Part shown: piece by piece, positions 8,139 through 16,434 of the stretch | Layout: every line of letters begins with the position of its first letter | Position numbering within the stretch: position 1 is the stretch's first letter | NCBI RefSeq assembly: GCF_040537815.1 | Contig: NZ_JBEWSZ010000001.1 | Coordinates: forward strand, 4,402,001-4,466,000 | Direction: 5' to 3' | Length of the DNA: 64,000 nt | Source of the DNA: Mesorhizobium shangrilense | GTDB lineage: Bacteria; Pseudomonadota; Alphaproteobacteria; Rhizobiales; Rhizobiaceae | Notes under the pieces: generated by a model | What the model was told of the DNA's origin: nothing | The model's input: only the letters and a program-made list of their open reading frames with translations | Database searches by the model: none | Position numbers and translations under genes: made by a program

Positions 8139-9170
8139 ATGTCAAAACGGCCGACCATCACAGACCTGGCGCGCATTTCGGGCGTGAGTGTCGCCACCGT
8201 CGACCGGGTTCTGAACAATCGCCTGCCGGTCCGCGAGGACACGGCGCGCCGTGTCTACGAGACCGCGACCGAGATCGGCTATCACGCCGCCGGGCTGATC
8301 AAGCAGCGGATGCGCCACGAGCTGCCGGAGTACAGGCTAGGCTTCCTGCTGCTGCGGCGGGAAGACGTCTTCTACAGCGAATTCGCCCGGGAGCTCGATC
8401 TAGCGGTATCCCAGACCCAGCGCTTTCGTGGCGTCGCCACCATCGACTTCGCCGATTCGCTGGCGCCCGACGAGATCGTCGAGCGGATGCGCAAGCTGGC
8501 GGCGAAATCCCGGGCGGTGGCCCTGGTCGGGCCGGATCATCCGGCGCTCACCGTCGCCGTCGAGGCCTTGAAAGCCAAGGGCATGCCGGTGTTTTCCCTG
8601 CTTTCCGACTTCGCGTCCGGCATCCGTGAGGGCTATGTCGGCCTCGACAATCGCAAGGTAGGGCGCACCGCGGCCTGGATGATTTCGAAGGCGGCGAAGC
8701 GGCCGGGCAAGGTCGCGCTCTTCGTCGGCAGCCACCGCTTTCACGGTCACGAACTGCGCGAGATCGGCTTTCGCTCGTTCTTTCGCGAGCAGGCGCCGGA
8801 ATTCACCTTGCTTGAAACACTGGTCAATCTGGAAGCCAACCAGATCACGCATGACGCCATCATTGACCTTCTGGAACGCCATCCGGACTTGGTCGGCCTC
8901 TACGTCGCCGGCGGCGGCATGGAGGGTGCGGTCTCCGCGCTGAGGCAGGCGAAGCCGGCCGAGATGCCGGCGGTCATCTGCAACGAGATCACCGCGCAAT
9001 CACGCGCCGCCCTGGCCGACGATATCCTCACGATGGTGATCTCCACGCCGCTGGCGGCACTTTGCCGCGAGCTCGTCGCGCTGATGGGTCACGCCCTTGA
9101 AGCGGGTGCCGCCAACGCGCCGGGACAGACTTTCCTGCCCTTCGACATCTACCTGCCGGAAAACATCTAG
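8139..9170 (+). CDS. LacI-family transcriptional regulator
   Basis: A 343-residue DNA-binding regulator. The N-terminal helix-turn-helix spans about residues 5-25 (TITDLARISGVSVATVDRVL), followed by the hinge and a periplasmic-binding-like ligand domain from about residue 65 to the end. It is divergent from mocDEF and upstream of the sugar/inositol ABC operon, so an inositol-like or rhizopine-like ligand is plausible. AGGAAACTC precedes the ATG. The hinge reads IGYHAAGLIKQRM rather than the classical PN-x-x-A-R-x-L, so the operator may differ from typical LacI sites. Confidence 0.88.
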   Translation: MSKRPTITDLARISGVSVATVDRVLNNRLPVREDTARRVYETATEIGYHAAGLIKQRMRHELPEYRLGFLLLRREDVFYSEFARELDLAVSQTQRFRGVATIDFADSLAPDEIVERMRKLAAKSRAVALVGPDHPALTVAVEALKAKGMPVFSLLSDFASGIREGYVGLDNRKVGRTAAWMISKAAKRPGKVALFVGSHRFHGHELREIGFRSFFREQAPEFTLLETLVNLEANQITHDAIIDLLERHPDLVGLYVAGGGMEGAVSALRQAKPAEMPAVICNEITAQSRAALADDILTMVISTPLAALCRELVALMGHALEAGAANAPGQTFLPFDIYLPENI

Positions 9171-9253
9171 CGGCTGGCACTCCTGCCCTGCCGGGTGGAG
9201 TGCAAACCTGTCGAGCGGACCCCGAGAATCCGACACCCGATTTCGGAATCGCC

Positions 9254-9288
9254 CTTGACGCCTTGCCGCGAAATGGAATAAATATTTC
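9254..9288 (+). promoter_or_regulatory. Candidate promoter and IolR-like box upstream of the transporter operon
   Basis: CTTGAC at 9254-9259 resembles a rhizobial -35 element. GGAATAAATATTTC at 9275-9288 overlaps the expected -10 region. The same pattern GGAAT-N4-ATTTC occurs upstream of iolC (19329-19342). I recall the Sinorhizobium meliloti IolR site as GGAA-N6-TTCC; both copies fit with one mismatch (GGAA-N6-TTTC). The rest of the 300-bp gap 9171-9470 holds a small hairpin at 9403-9420 (TCCCCGG/CCGGGGA) in the probable leader and no gene. Confidence 0.45.
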
Positions 9289-9470
9289 ACCAACTAGGTA
9301 TTTTGGTTCTTTCGTTCCGGAGCAACTGTTTCAAATAAGAGGCTTGGCGTTCCAGCCAACGTGAAGGACGCCGTCCGGAGCAAAAGCGAAATCGGGAGAG
9401 ATTCCCCGGGTGACCGGGGATTCCGGCTAGATCGGTGCAACCGGACACCAAAATGTGGAGGAGAAACACA

Positions 9471-10412
9471 ATGAAGAAACTGCTTTTGGGCGTCGCCTTC
9501 GCGGCGCTGATGAGTTCGTCCGCTATGGCCGCCAAGATCGGCGTTTCAATGGCCAAGTTCGACGACAATTTCCTCACCGTGCTCCGTAACGGCATGATCG
9601 AGCAAGCCAAGGGCATGAGCGGCGTGCAATTGCAGGTCGAGGACGCGCAGAACGACGTCGCCAAGCAACTCGACCAGATCAAGAACTTCGCGGCTTCGGG
9701 CGTCGATGCGATCATCGTCAACCCGGTCGACACCTCGGCCACGCAGGCGATGTCCGATGCCGCCGCCGCCGCCAAGATTCCGCTGGTTTACGTCAATCGC
9801 GAGCCGGTCAATGTCGACACGTTGCCGGCCACCCAGGCTTTCGTCGCCTCGAACGAGTCCGACTCCGGCACTCTTGAAACCAAAGAGATCTGCCGCTTGT
9901 TCAAGGCAGCCGGCAAGAAGGAGGCCCATGTCTATGTGATCATGGGCGAGCTGTCGAACCAGGCAGCGGTGCAGCGCACCAAGGACATCGACAACGTGAT
10001 CGCCACGCCGGATTGCAGCTTCATCAAGATCATCGACAAGCAGACATCGAACTGGAACCGTGATGAGGCCCAGAACCTGATGACGAACTGGCTGTCGACC
10101 GGCAAGAAGTTCGATGGCGTGATCGCCAACAACGACGAAAGCGCCATCGGCGCGATCCAGGCCATGAAGGCTGCCAATATCGACATGAAAACCGTTATTG
10201 TCGGTGGTGTCGACGCCACCCAGGACGCGCTTGTGGCGATGAAAGCGGGCGACCTCGCCGCAACGGTCTTCCAGGATGCTGCCGGCCAGGGCGCAGGCGC
10301 GCTCGACGCGGCGCTGAAGCTGGCCAAGGGCGAGAAGGTCGACCGCAAGGTCTACATCCCGTTCCAGCTGGTGACGCCGGCCAACATCGACAAGTTCATG
10401 AAGAAGAACTGA
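9471..10412 (+). CDS. Sugar/inositol ABC transporter substrate-binding protein
   Basis: Periplasmic binding protein of 313 residues, type I fold (ribose/rhizopine-binding branch). A signal peptide (MKKLLLGVAFAALMSSSAMAA) precedes KIGVSMAKFDDNFLTVLRNG; IIVNPVDTSATQ and GVIANNDESAIGAIQAM are the characteristic hinge and ligand-side segments. It opens an operon with a permease and an ATPase, then inositol 2-dehydrogenase, so inositol, a stereoisomer or rhizopine (compare MocB and IbpA) is the likely ligand. Start ATG 9471 follows GGAGGAGA. A hairpin separates it from the permease gene, which commonly allows higher expression of the binding protein. Confidence 0.9.
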   Translation: MKKLLLGVAFAALMSSSAMAAKIGVSMAKFDDNFLTVLRNGMIEQAKGMSGVQLQVEDAQNDVAKQLDQIKNFAASGVDAIIVNPVDTSATQAMSDAAAAAKIPLVYVNREPVNVDTLPATQAFVASNESDSGTLETKEICRLFKAAGKKEAHVYVIMGELSNQAAVQRTKDIDNVIATPDCSFIKIIDKQTSNWNRDEAQNLMTNWLSTGKKFDGVIANNDESAIGAIQAMKAANIDMKTVIVGGVDATQDALVAMKAGDLAATVFQDAAGQGAGALDAALKLAKGEKVDRKVYIPFQLVTPANIDKFMKKN

Positions 10413-10435
10413 GGCTGCGAGCAGTTCGATCCGGG

Positions 10436-10458
10436 GCGGCGCTCAACGACAGCGCCGC
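10436..10458 (+). terminator. Intra-operon hairpin after the binding-protein gene
   Basis: A perfect 8-bp stem, GCGGCGCT paired with AGCGCCGC, with a 7-nt loop lies 24 bp after the stop codon. A T/C-rich stretch follows rather than a clean T-run. Such hairpins often stabilise the binding-protein mRNA or cause partial termination. Confidence 0.5.
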
Positions 10459-10523
10459 TCCTCTTCTCCCTCTTCGCTTGAACAGGCGACAGGGACGACC
10501 GCAGCTTTTGGAGGATAGAAGAC

Positions 10524-11600
10524 GTGGCACAGTCATCTCATGGTGTCGGAGGGCTTACCTATGATGCGAAGAAACGCTCATGGCCTGCCGAGTTCAATGT
10601 TTTCCTGGCGCTCGTCATCCTCGTCGTCATTTTTGAACTGATCGGGCGGATCTTTCTTGGCGACAGCTTCCTGTTCAACACCCGCGGCGACGTCGGCGGC
10701 ATCTTCAACGAGGCGCGGCTGCAGATCATCATCCTGCAGGTCTCGATCGTCGGCATCATCGCCATCGGCGTGACGCAGGTGATCATCTCCGGCGGCATCG
10801 ACCTCTCTTCCGGCTCGATCGTCGGCGCCACGGCCATGATCGCCATGAGTTTCGCACAGGTCGCCACGGTCAATGGCAATCCGAACCCCAAGGCGATGTT
10901 CCTGGCCCAGGGCTGGACCGACCTGCCGGTCATCGTGCCGCTGCTGGTCGCCATCGCTTGCGGCCTGCTCGCCGGTTTCATCAACGGCGCACTGATCGCC
11001 TACACGCGCATTCCGCCGTTCATCGCCACGCTCGGCATGATGGTGACGGCGCGCGGCATTGCCAAATGGTGGTCCAAGGGGCAGCCAATCTCATTTCCCA
11101 CCGACAGTTTCGCAGCGATCGGCAAGGGCCTGATGCCCGTCATCATCTTCCTGTCGCTGGCGGTGCTGTTCCAGCTGATCATGACCTACACCCGGTATGG
11201 AAAGCACTGTTACGCCATCGGTTCCAATGAGGACGCCGCGCGCATGTCCGGCATCAAGATCGCCAACCACAAGATCCTCGTCTACGTCATCGCAGGCATA
11301 CTCGCCTCGCTCGCCGCCGTGGTGCTGAGCTCCAAGAACCTGACCGCCCAGTCCGGCATGGGCGTGATGTACGAGCTCGACGCCATCGCCATGGCGGTCA
11401 TCGGCGGCGTCTCGCTGTCGGGTGGCCGTGGCTCGATCATCGGCACGGTGATCGGTTCGCTGATCTTCGGCGTCATCATCTCCGGCTTCACCTTCCTGCG
11501 CCTCGACGCCTACTACCAGGAGATGGTCAAGGGTGTGATCATCGTCGGTGCAGTCGTTCTCGACCAGTGGCGCCAACGCCTGCGGGCAATGAGGGCATGA
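10524..11600 (+). CDS. Sugar/inositol ABC transporter permease
   Basis: Inner-membrane permease of the RbsC family, 358 residues with about eight to ten hydrophobic segments. Family signatures include QVIISGGIDLSSGSIVG near residue 90, FIATLGMMVTARGIA near 170 and AVIGGVSLSGGRGSIIGT near 290. It starts at a GTG preceded by GGAGGATAG. Its stop codon overlaps the start of the ATPase gene as ATGA. Together with the binding protein and ATPase it forms a complete importer, similar in make-up to the Caulobacter inositol system. Confidence 0.92.
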   Translation: MAQSSHGVGGLTYDAKKRSWPAEFNVFLALVILVVIFELIGRIFLGDSFLFNTRGDVGGIFNEARLQIIILQVSIVGIIAIGVTQVIISGGIDLSSGSIVGATAMIAMSFAQVATVNGNPNPKAMFLAQGWTDLPVIVPLLVAIACGLLAGFINGALIAYTRIPPFIATLGMMVTARGIAKWWSKGQPISFPTDSFAAIGKGLMPVIIFLSLAVLFQLIMTYTRYGKHCYAIGSNEDAARMSGIKIANHKILVYVIAGILASLAAVVLSSKNLTAQSGMGVMYELDAIAMAVIGGVSLSGGRGSIIGTVIGSLIFGVIISGFTFLRLDAYYQEMVKGVIIVGAVVLDQWRQRLRAMRA

Positions 11601-12370
11601 CCATGTCAGACATCGTCCTGAAGACCGAAAACCTGACCAAGCATTATGGCGGCGTGCATGCGCTGGTGGGGGCGACCTTCGAGCTGCGCAAGGGCGAGCA
11701 TGTCGCCATCATGGGCGACAATGGCGCCGGCAAATCGACCTTCGTGCGCCAGATCACCGGTGTCGAGCAACGCACCAGCGGCAAGATGTGGTTCGACGGC
11801 AAGGAAGTGAATTTCGCCGGACCGATCGAGGCGCGAGAGGCCGGCATCGAGACCGTGTTCCAGAACCTGGCACTTGCCGATGATCTCGACGTGCCGTCGA
11901 ACCTCTTTCTCGGCCGCGAGAAGGTGCTGTTCAATCTCGGGCCGTTTTCGATCCTCGACCGCAAGTACATGCGCAAGGCGACCGAAGCGGCACTGGTCCG
12001 CACGGCGGTCAAGATCCCCAACCTTTCCAACACCATTCGCCACATGTCGGGCGGCCAGCGCCAGTGCGTGGCGATCGCCAGGACCGCGACTTTCGCCTCC
12101 AAGCTGATCATCATGGACGAGCCGACGGCGGCACTGGGCGTGCAGGAGACGGCGCAGGTCGAAAACATCATCCGCACGCTGAAGGAGAATGGCGAGCCGC
12201 TGATCCTGATCAGCCACAATATGCGCCAGGTGTTCGACCTTTGCGATCGCGTTGTCGTGTTCCGGCGTGGCCGCATCGTCGCCAACCTGCGCAAAGAGAA
12301 TACCGACGGGCAGGATATCGTCTCCTACATCACCGGCGCCAAGACCGGAGAGGCGGAACTCGCGGCCTAG
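11597..12370 (+). CDS. Sugar/inositol ABC transporter ATP-binding protein
   Basis: Single-domain ABC ATPase of 257 residues. Walker A GDNGAGKST near residue 40, signature MSGGQRQCVAIAR near 145 and Walker B LIIMDEPTAAL near 165 are complete. Unlike ribose-type ATPases of about 500 residues it has only one nucleotide-binding domain, as in FrcA-type fructose transporters. The ATG overlaps the permease stop codon; a second ATG at 11603 is possible. It completes the importer. Confidence 0.92.
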   Translation: MTMSDIVLKTENLTKHYGGVHALVGATFELRKGEHVAIMGDNGAGKSTFVRQITGVEQRTSGKMWFDGKEVNFAGPIEAREAGIETVFQNLALADDLDVPSNLFLGREKVLFNLGPFSILDRKYMRKATEAALVRTAVKIPNLSNTIRHMSGGQRQCVAIARTATFASKLIIMDEPTAALGVQETAQVENIIRTLKENGEPLILISHNMRQVFDLCDRVVVFRRGRIVANLRKENTDGQDIVSYITGAKTGEAELAA

Positions 12371-12494
12371 AGCCGGGCGGTGGGTCACCCCCGTCCAGGG
12401 ACGATCCGCCGGGCTAAGAAACAACCGTGTCACCTTTCCCTGACAGGAAGGTGCGGACACAACTCTCTCGAACCATCCCTTAGAGGAAATATCC

Positions 12495-13496
12495 ATGACT
12501 GTTCGCTTCGCCCTCCTCGGTGCCGGCCGTATCGGCAAGGTGCATGCCCGCGCCGTGGGTTCCAACCCGCAAGCCAAACTGGTCGCCGTGGCCGACGCCT
12601 TTGAGAAGGCGGCAAAAGAACTGGCGTCGGCCTATGGCGCCGAGGTGCGCAGCATCGAAGCCATCGAGAAGTCCAATGACATCGACGCCGTCGTCATCTG
12701 CACGCCGACCGACACCCATGCCGACCTGATCGAGCGTTTCGCCAAGGCCGGCAAGGCGATCTTCTGCGAGAAGCCGATCGACCTGAGTGTGAAGCGCGTG
12801 GAAAAGTGCCTGGCCGTGGTCGAAAAGACCAAGGCGACGCTGATGGTCGGCTTCAACCGCCGCTTCGACCCGCACTTCGCCGCCGTGCGCAAGGCGATTG
12901 ACGACGGCGCCATCGGCACTGTCGAGATGGTCACCATCACCTCGCGCGATCCCGGCCCGCCACCACTCGACTACATCGCCCGCTCGGGCGGCATTTTTCG
13001 CGACATGACCATCCATGATTTCGACATGGTCCGCTTCCTGCTCGGCGAGGAGCCGGTGGCGGTCAGCGCGCATGCCTCGGTGCTGGTCGACAAGAAGATC
13101 GGCGAAGCCGGTGATTTCGACTCGGTCAGCGTCATCCTCGAAACCGCATCAGGCAAGCAGGCCATCATCTCCAACTCGCGCCGCGCCACCTATGGCTACG
13201 ACCAGCGCATCGAAGTGCATGGTTCGAAGGGCATGGTCGCGGCCGAGAACCAGCGGCCGGTGTCGATCGAAGTGGCGAACGACAAGGGCTATACGCGCCC
13301 GCCGCTGCACGACTTCTTCATGACCCGCTATCTCGACGCCTATGCCAACGAGATCGCCGCCTTCATCGCCGCGGCGACGTCCGGCAAGAAGGCTGCACCG
13401 AGCGGTGCCGACGGGCTCATCGCGCTTCGGCTGGCGGATGCCGCTCTGAAGTCGGCGACCACAGGCAAGACCGTCCGTCTCGACACGGCAAAGTAA
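12495..13496 (+). CDS. iolG: Inositol 2-dehydrogenase
   Basis: NAD-dependent oxidation of myo-inositol to 2-keto-myo-inositol (scyllo-inosose), the first step of inositol catabolism. The 333-residue Gfo/Idh/MocA protein has the Rossmann motif LLGAGRIGKVHA at residues 7-18, the EKP motif with Lys93, and FRDMTIHDFDM with Asp170 and His174. These match in spacing the catalytic Lys-Asp-His of Bacillus IolG. It is called idhA in Sinorhizobium. It follows the inositol-type transporter, while iolCDEB lies 6 kb downstream. GAGGAAATATCC precedes the ATG. Confidence 0.92.
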   Translation: MTVRFALLGAGRIGKVHARAVGSNPQAKLVAVADAFEKAAKELASAYGAEVRSIEAIEKSNDIDAVVICTPTDTHADLIERFAKAGKAIFCEKPIDLSVKRVEKCLAVVEKTKATLMVGFNRRFDPHFAAVRKAIDDGAIGTVEMVTITSRDPGPPPLDYIARSGGIFRDMTIHDFDMVRFLLGEEPVAVSAHASVLVDKKIGEAGDFDSVSVILETASGKQAIISNSRRATYGYDQRIEVHGSKGMVAAENQRPVSIEVANDKGYTRPPLHDFFMTRYLDAYANEIAAFIAAATSGKKAAPSGADGLIALRLADAALKSATTGKTVRLDTAK

Positions 13497-13520
13497 GATC
13501 CCAGGCACAGGAGCAGAGCG

Positions 13521-14315
13521 ATGAGCGGTTCAGCCGATCGCAATTCACAAACACGCGCCATCGTCACCGGCGGCGCACAGGGCATCGGCTTCGCCGTCGC
13601 CGAGGCGTTGGTCGACGAGGGCTGCCGGGCGCTGGCGCTGGTCGGGCGCTCGCAGGAGAAGGGCGACAAGGCTGTCGCCCATTTCAGACAAGCGGGCGTC
13701 GACGCGATCTTCATCAGCGCCGATGTGTCAAAAGTCGCGGATTGCAAGCGCGCGGTCGCGACCGCGATCTCGCATTTCGGCACCATCAACGCGCTGGTCA
13801 ACGCCGCCGCCACCTCGGCACGCGGCTCGCTGGTCGAGACCAGCGAAGAGCTTTTCGACACGATCTTCGACACCAATGTGCGCGGCCCGTTTTTCCTGAT
13901 GCAGGGCGTGGTGGCGCATCTGCTGGAGCGCAAGGCGCCGGGCTCGATCGTCAACGTGCTGTCGATGTCGGCGCATTGCGGGCAGTCGTTCCTGACGGCC
14001 TATTCGACCAGCAAGGGCGCGCTGATGACCCTGACCAAGAATGTCGCCAATGCCCATCGTTTCAACCGCATCCGCTGCAACGCCGTGCTGCCCGGCTGGA
14101 TGGATACGGAGGGCGAGGACATCGTGCAGAAGAAATGGCACGACGCGCCGGACGACTGGCTGGCAAAGGCGGAAGCGGCGCAGCCGATGGGCCAGTTGGT
14201 GAAGCCGGACCAGTTGGCGCGACTGATCAGCTACATGGTCAGCCCGCAATCGGGCGTCATGACGGGATCGCTGGTCGACTATGACCAGAGCATTGCCGGG
14301 TCGTCGCCGGAATAA
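13521..14315 (+). CDS. SDR-family oxidoreductase
   Basis: Short-chain dehydrogenase of 264 residues with the cofactor motif TGGAQGIG at residues 16-23, NAAA in place of the usual NNAG near 94, and the catalytic Tyr161-x-x-x-Lys165 in AYSTSKGA. It is 24 bp downstream of iolG and probably in the same operon, so oxidation of another inositol isomer or a rhizopine product is a reasonable guess. The substrate cannot be read from the sequence. Confidence 0.85.
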   Translation: MSGSADRNSQTRAIVTGGAQGIGFAVAEALVDEGCRALALVGRSQEKGDKAVAHFRQAGVDAIFISADVSKVADCKRAVATAISHFGTINALVNAAATSARGSLVETSEELFDTIFDTNVRGPFFLMQGVVAHLLERKAPGSIVNVLSMSAHCGQSFLTAYSTSKGALMTLTKNVANAHRFNRIRCNAVLPGWMDTEGEDIVQKKWHDAPDDWLAKAEAAQPMGQLVKPDQLARLISYMVSPQSGVMTGSLVDYDQSIAGSSPE

Positions 14316-14377
14316 CATCGACTGCATCGCCTCATCAGACGCGTGACAAACGCTTCGGCTTCGACTATATGAGCCGG

Positions 14378-14449
14378 ATGATCCACCTGACCGCCACGTA
14401 TTGGTACTTTAGCAGCTCGCTGGCGGCGGGAGGATTGCGCTCGATCTGA
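14378..14449 (+). CDS. Candidate aromatic leader peptide of the DAHP synthase attenuator
   Basis: A 23-codon frame, ATG to TGA, reading MIHLTATYWYF then SSSLAAGGLRSI. Codons 8-11 are Tyr-Trp-Tyr-Phe (14399-14410), a strong run of the three aromatic amino acids whose pathway begins with the enzyme encoded downstream. The codons lie between the first and second segments of an attenuator-like RNA (separate entry), where stalled ribosomes would act. The ribosome binding site is weak (GAGCCGG). Recognised from codon content and RNA context, not homology. Confidence 0.7.
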   Translation: MIHLTATYWYFSSSLAAGGLRSI

Positions 14450-14498
14450 AGATTGCAGCAACAAGATCCGAACAGCCGCCAGACCTGGCGGCTTTTTT
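14391..14498 (+). promoter_or_regulatory. Transcription attenuator upstream of DAHP synthase
   Basis: Four complementary segments follow the classical trp/phe pattern. Segment 1 CCGCCA (14391-14396) can pair with segment 2 TGGCGG (14421-14426). Segment 2, extended to CTGGCGGC (14420-14427), can pair with segment 3 GCCGCCAG (14475-14482). Segment 3 pairs with segment 4 in the terminator AGCCGCCA-GACC-TGGCGGCT (14474-14493), followed by a T-run (14493-14498). Ribosomes stalled on the Tyr-Trp-Tyr-Phe codons would mask segment 1, free segment 2 to pair with 3, and so prevent termination. The DAHP synthase start is 39 bp further on. Confidence 0.75.
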
Positions 14499-14536
14499 GT
14501 ATCAGCCGGCAGGTCTCCAATCAGGAGCAGAAAGCC

Positions 14537-15628
14537 GTGTTGACCACCACAGATGACCTTCGGGTCAAGGAAATCAGGGAATTGAGTACGCCGGACCAGG
14601 TGATGCGGGAGATACCGCGCACGCTGACGGCCACACGCACCGTTGCGTCGTCACGCAACGCGATCCACGCTATCTTGAACGGTACCGATGATCGGCTGGT
14701 CGTCGTCGTCGGTCCCTGTTCGATCCACGACCCGGTCGCGGCAGTCGACTATGCCAGCCGTCTGGCGGCGCTGCGCGAGAGCCTGTCGGACCGGCTGGAG
14801 ATCGTGATGCGGGTGTATTTCGAAAAGCCGCGCACGACGGTCGGCTGGAAGGGCCTGATCAACGATCCGGACCTCGATGGCAGTTTCAACATCGACAAGG
14901 GGCTGCGGATGGCGCGCAACGTGCTTTCTGCGGTCAACAATCTCGGCCTGCCCGCGGCCACCGAATTCCTCGACATGACGACCCCGCAATACATTGCCGA
15001 CCTCGTCGCCTGGGGCGCCATCGGCGCGCGCACGACCGAGAGCCAGATCCACCGCGAGCTGGCGTCAGGCCTCTCCTGCCCGGTCGGCTTCAAGAACGGC
15101 ACCGACGGCAATCTGCGGATCGCCGTCGAGGCGGTTAAGTCGGCTGCCCAGCCGCACCATTTCCTGGCGGTGACGAAGGGCGGACGCAGCGGCATCGCGG
15201 CGACCACCGGCAATGAGGACTGCCACGTCATCCTGCGCGGCGGCATTGCGCCCAATTATGACGCGACGAGCGTCGAGGCCGCCAGCGTGGAACTCGCCCG
15301 CATCGGCGTTGCGCCTCGCCTGATGATCGATGTCAGCCACGCCAACTCCGGCAAAAAGCCCGAGAACCAGCCGAAGGTGGCGACTGACGTCGCGGGCCAG
15401 GTGGCCGCGGGTGACGAGCGCATCGTCGGCGTCATGATCGAGAGCAACCTCGTCGCCGGCCGGCAAGACGTCGTTCCCGGCAAGCCGCTCACCTATGGCC
15501 AGAGCATCACCGATGGCTGCATCGACTGGGCGACCACCGAGACGGTGCTGCACGGCCTCGCCGGCGCTGTCGAGTGGCGCCGGTCAGCACGCCGCGCCAT
15601 GATGGACAACCGTCAGGGAGCTGCCTGA
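14537..15628 (+). CDS. Class I DAHP synthase (3-deoxy-7-phosphoheptulonate synthase)
   Basis: Condenses phosphoenolpyruvate with erythrose 4-phosphate, the committed step of aromatic amino acid synthesis. The 363-residue protein is of the AroF/G/H type: GPCSIHDP near residue 60, RVYFEKPRTTVGWKGLINDP near 90, GARTTESQ near 150, KNGTDG near 185 and DVSHANS near 270. The start is taken as GTG 14537, 9 bp after AGGAG; an ATG-initiated extension to 14453 would run through the attenuator terminator. Which isozyme (Phe-, Tyr- or Trp-type) cannot be told, so no symbol is given. Regulation is probably by attenuation on aromatic aminoacyl-tRNAs. Confidence 0.93.
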   Translation: MLTTTDDLRVKEIRELSTPDQVMREIPRTLTATRTVASSRNAIHAILNGTDDRLVVVVGPCSIHDPVAAVDYASRLAALRESLSDRLEIVMRVYFEKPRTTVGWKGLINDPDLDGSFNIDKGLRMARNVLSAVNNLGLPAATEFLDMTTPQYIADLVAWGAIGARTTESQIHRELASGLSCPVGFKNGTDGNLRIAVEAVKSAAQPHHFLAVTKGGRSGIAATTGNEDCHVILRGGIAPNYDATSVEAASVELARIGVAPRLMIDVSHANSGKKPENQPKVATDVAGQVAAGDERIVGVMIESNLVAGRQDVVPGKPLTYGQSITDGCIDWATTETVLHGLAGAVEWRRSARRAMMDNRQGAA

Positions 15629-15670
15629 TCCGACCCGCGACATGGAGAGGGCGGCGCTTTCCGGTTTGGG

Positions 15671-16306
15671 TTACGCCGCCTTCAGTCCTTCCCATGCGGC
15701 GAATACCGAGACCGCAACGAGCAGCAGTCCGGCCGCCCGGCCTGCGAGAACGGTCGCTCGCGGATTGGCGATCAGCAAGTTGCGGCTGCGACCGGCTGAT
15801 ATCGCAAGCCCGCCATAGATCGCGGCTTGGGTCAGCACGGTCATCAGGCCCATGACGGTTGCCTGCATCCAGATCGGACCATAGTCCGGCTTCAGAAACT
15901 GCGGATAGACGGCAAGGACGAACAGGTAGGCTTTGGGGTTGATCAGGCAGGTCATGAGACCCTGGCGAAAGGCTTTCCAGGCGGAGCGGCTGCCGGCTGG
16001 CCCGTCCGGGCCGACGGTGATGGAGCTGCGCATCAGCATGACGCCGATAAGGGCCATGTAAGCGGCGCCGGCAATCAGCAGCGGCTTGAACAGGATCGGC
16101 ACGAAATGCATCAGCAGGCCGACGCCAACAGCGCCGTTCAGCGTATGCACCATGCCGCCGAGCATGATGCCGCCGGTCGCGGCAAGGCCTCTGTCGCGTC
16201 CACCGGTCAACGCATTGGCAAGCACGAAGAGCATGTCCATGCCCGGGACAGCGATGATGCCGAACAGGAGGATAAAGAAAAGCCAGAGATTCTCGGCATA
16301 ACCCAT
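15671..16306 (-). CDS. LysE/RhtB-family exporter
   Basis: Integral membrane protein of 211 residues with about six hydrophobic segments. It shows the LysE-family N-terminal pattern (FGIIAVPGMDMLFVLANAL), the TGGIMLGGMVHTLNGAVGVG region, and FRQGLMTCLINPKAYLFVLA, the conserved N-P-K motif near residue 125. The family exports amino acids or small metabolites. The start is ATG 16306; the upstream in-frame extension is not plausible as protein. It is divergent from a WYL-domain regulator and convergent with the DAHP synthase gene. Confidence 0.88.
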   Translation of the reverse strand: MGYAENLWLFFILLFGIIAVPGMDMLFVLANALTGGRDRGLAATGGIMLGGMVHTLNGAVGVGLLMHFVPILFKPLLIAGAAYMALIGVMLMRSSITVGPDGPAGSRSAWKAFRQGLMTCLINPKAYLFVLAVYPQFLKPDYGPIWMQATVMGLMTVLTQAAIYGGLAISAGRSRNLLIANPRATVLAGRAAGLLLVAVSVFAAWEGLKAA

Positions 16307-16382
16307 GTCAGTTGTCTTTCGTCCCGTGCAGGCAACCCACCGGGGAATTTGTTGATTTTCAACTCGATAGGCGGTCCTATAA

Positions 16383-16413
16383 GTCAGTCCAACTGACGGG
16401 GTATTGTCAGTTG
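16383..16413. promoter_or_regulatory. Candidate operator between lysE-type and WYL regulator genes
   Basis: A perfect inverted repeat GTCAGT-CCA-ACTGAC (16383-16397) is followed by a further TGTCAGTTG (16405-16413). TGTCAGTTG also occurs at 16306-16314, at the other end of the intergenic region by the exporter start. Repeated half-sites in a divergent promoter suggest the binding site of the adjacent regulator. Confidence 0.45.
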
Positions 16414-16434
16414 CCTTCCGGGGCGGAGTGAAGA

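Noticed and set aside
14453..14536. N-terminal extension of the DAHP synthase from ATG 14453
   Set aside because: It would translate through the attenuator terminator and gives residues unlike the family; GTG 14537 has AGGAG at good spacing and gives normal length.
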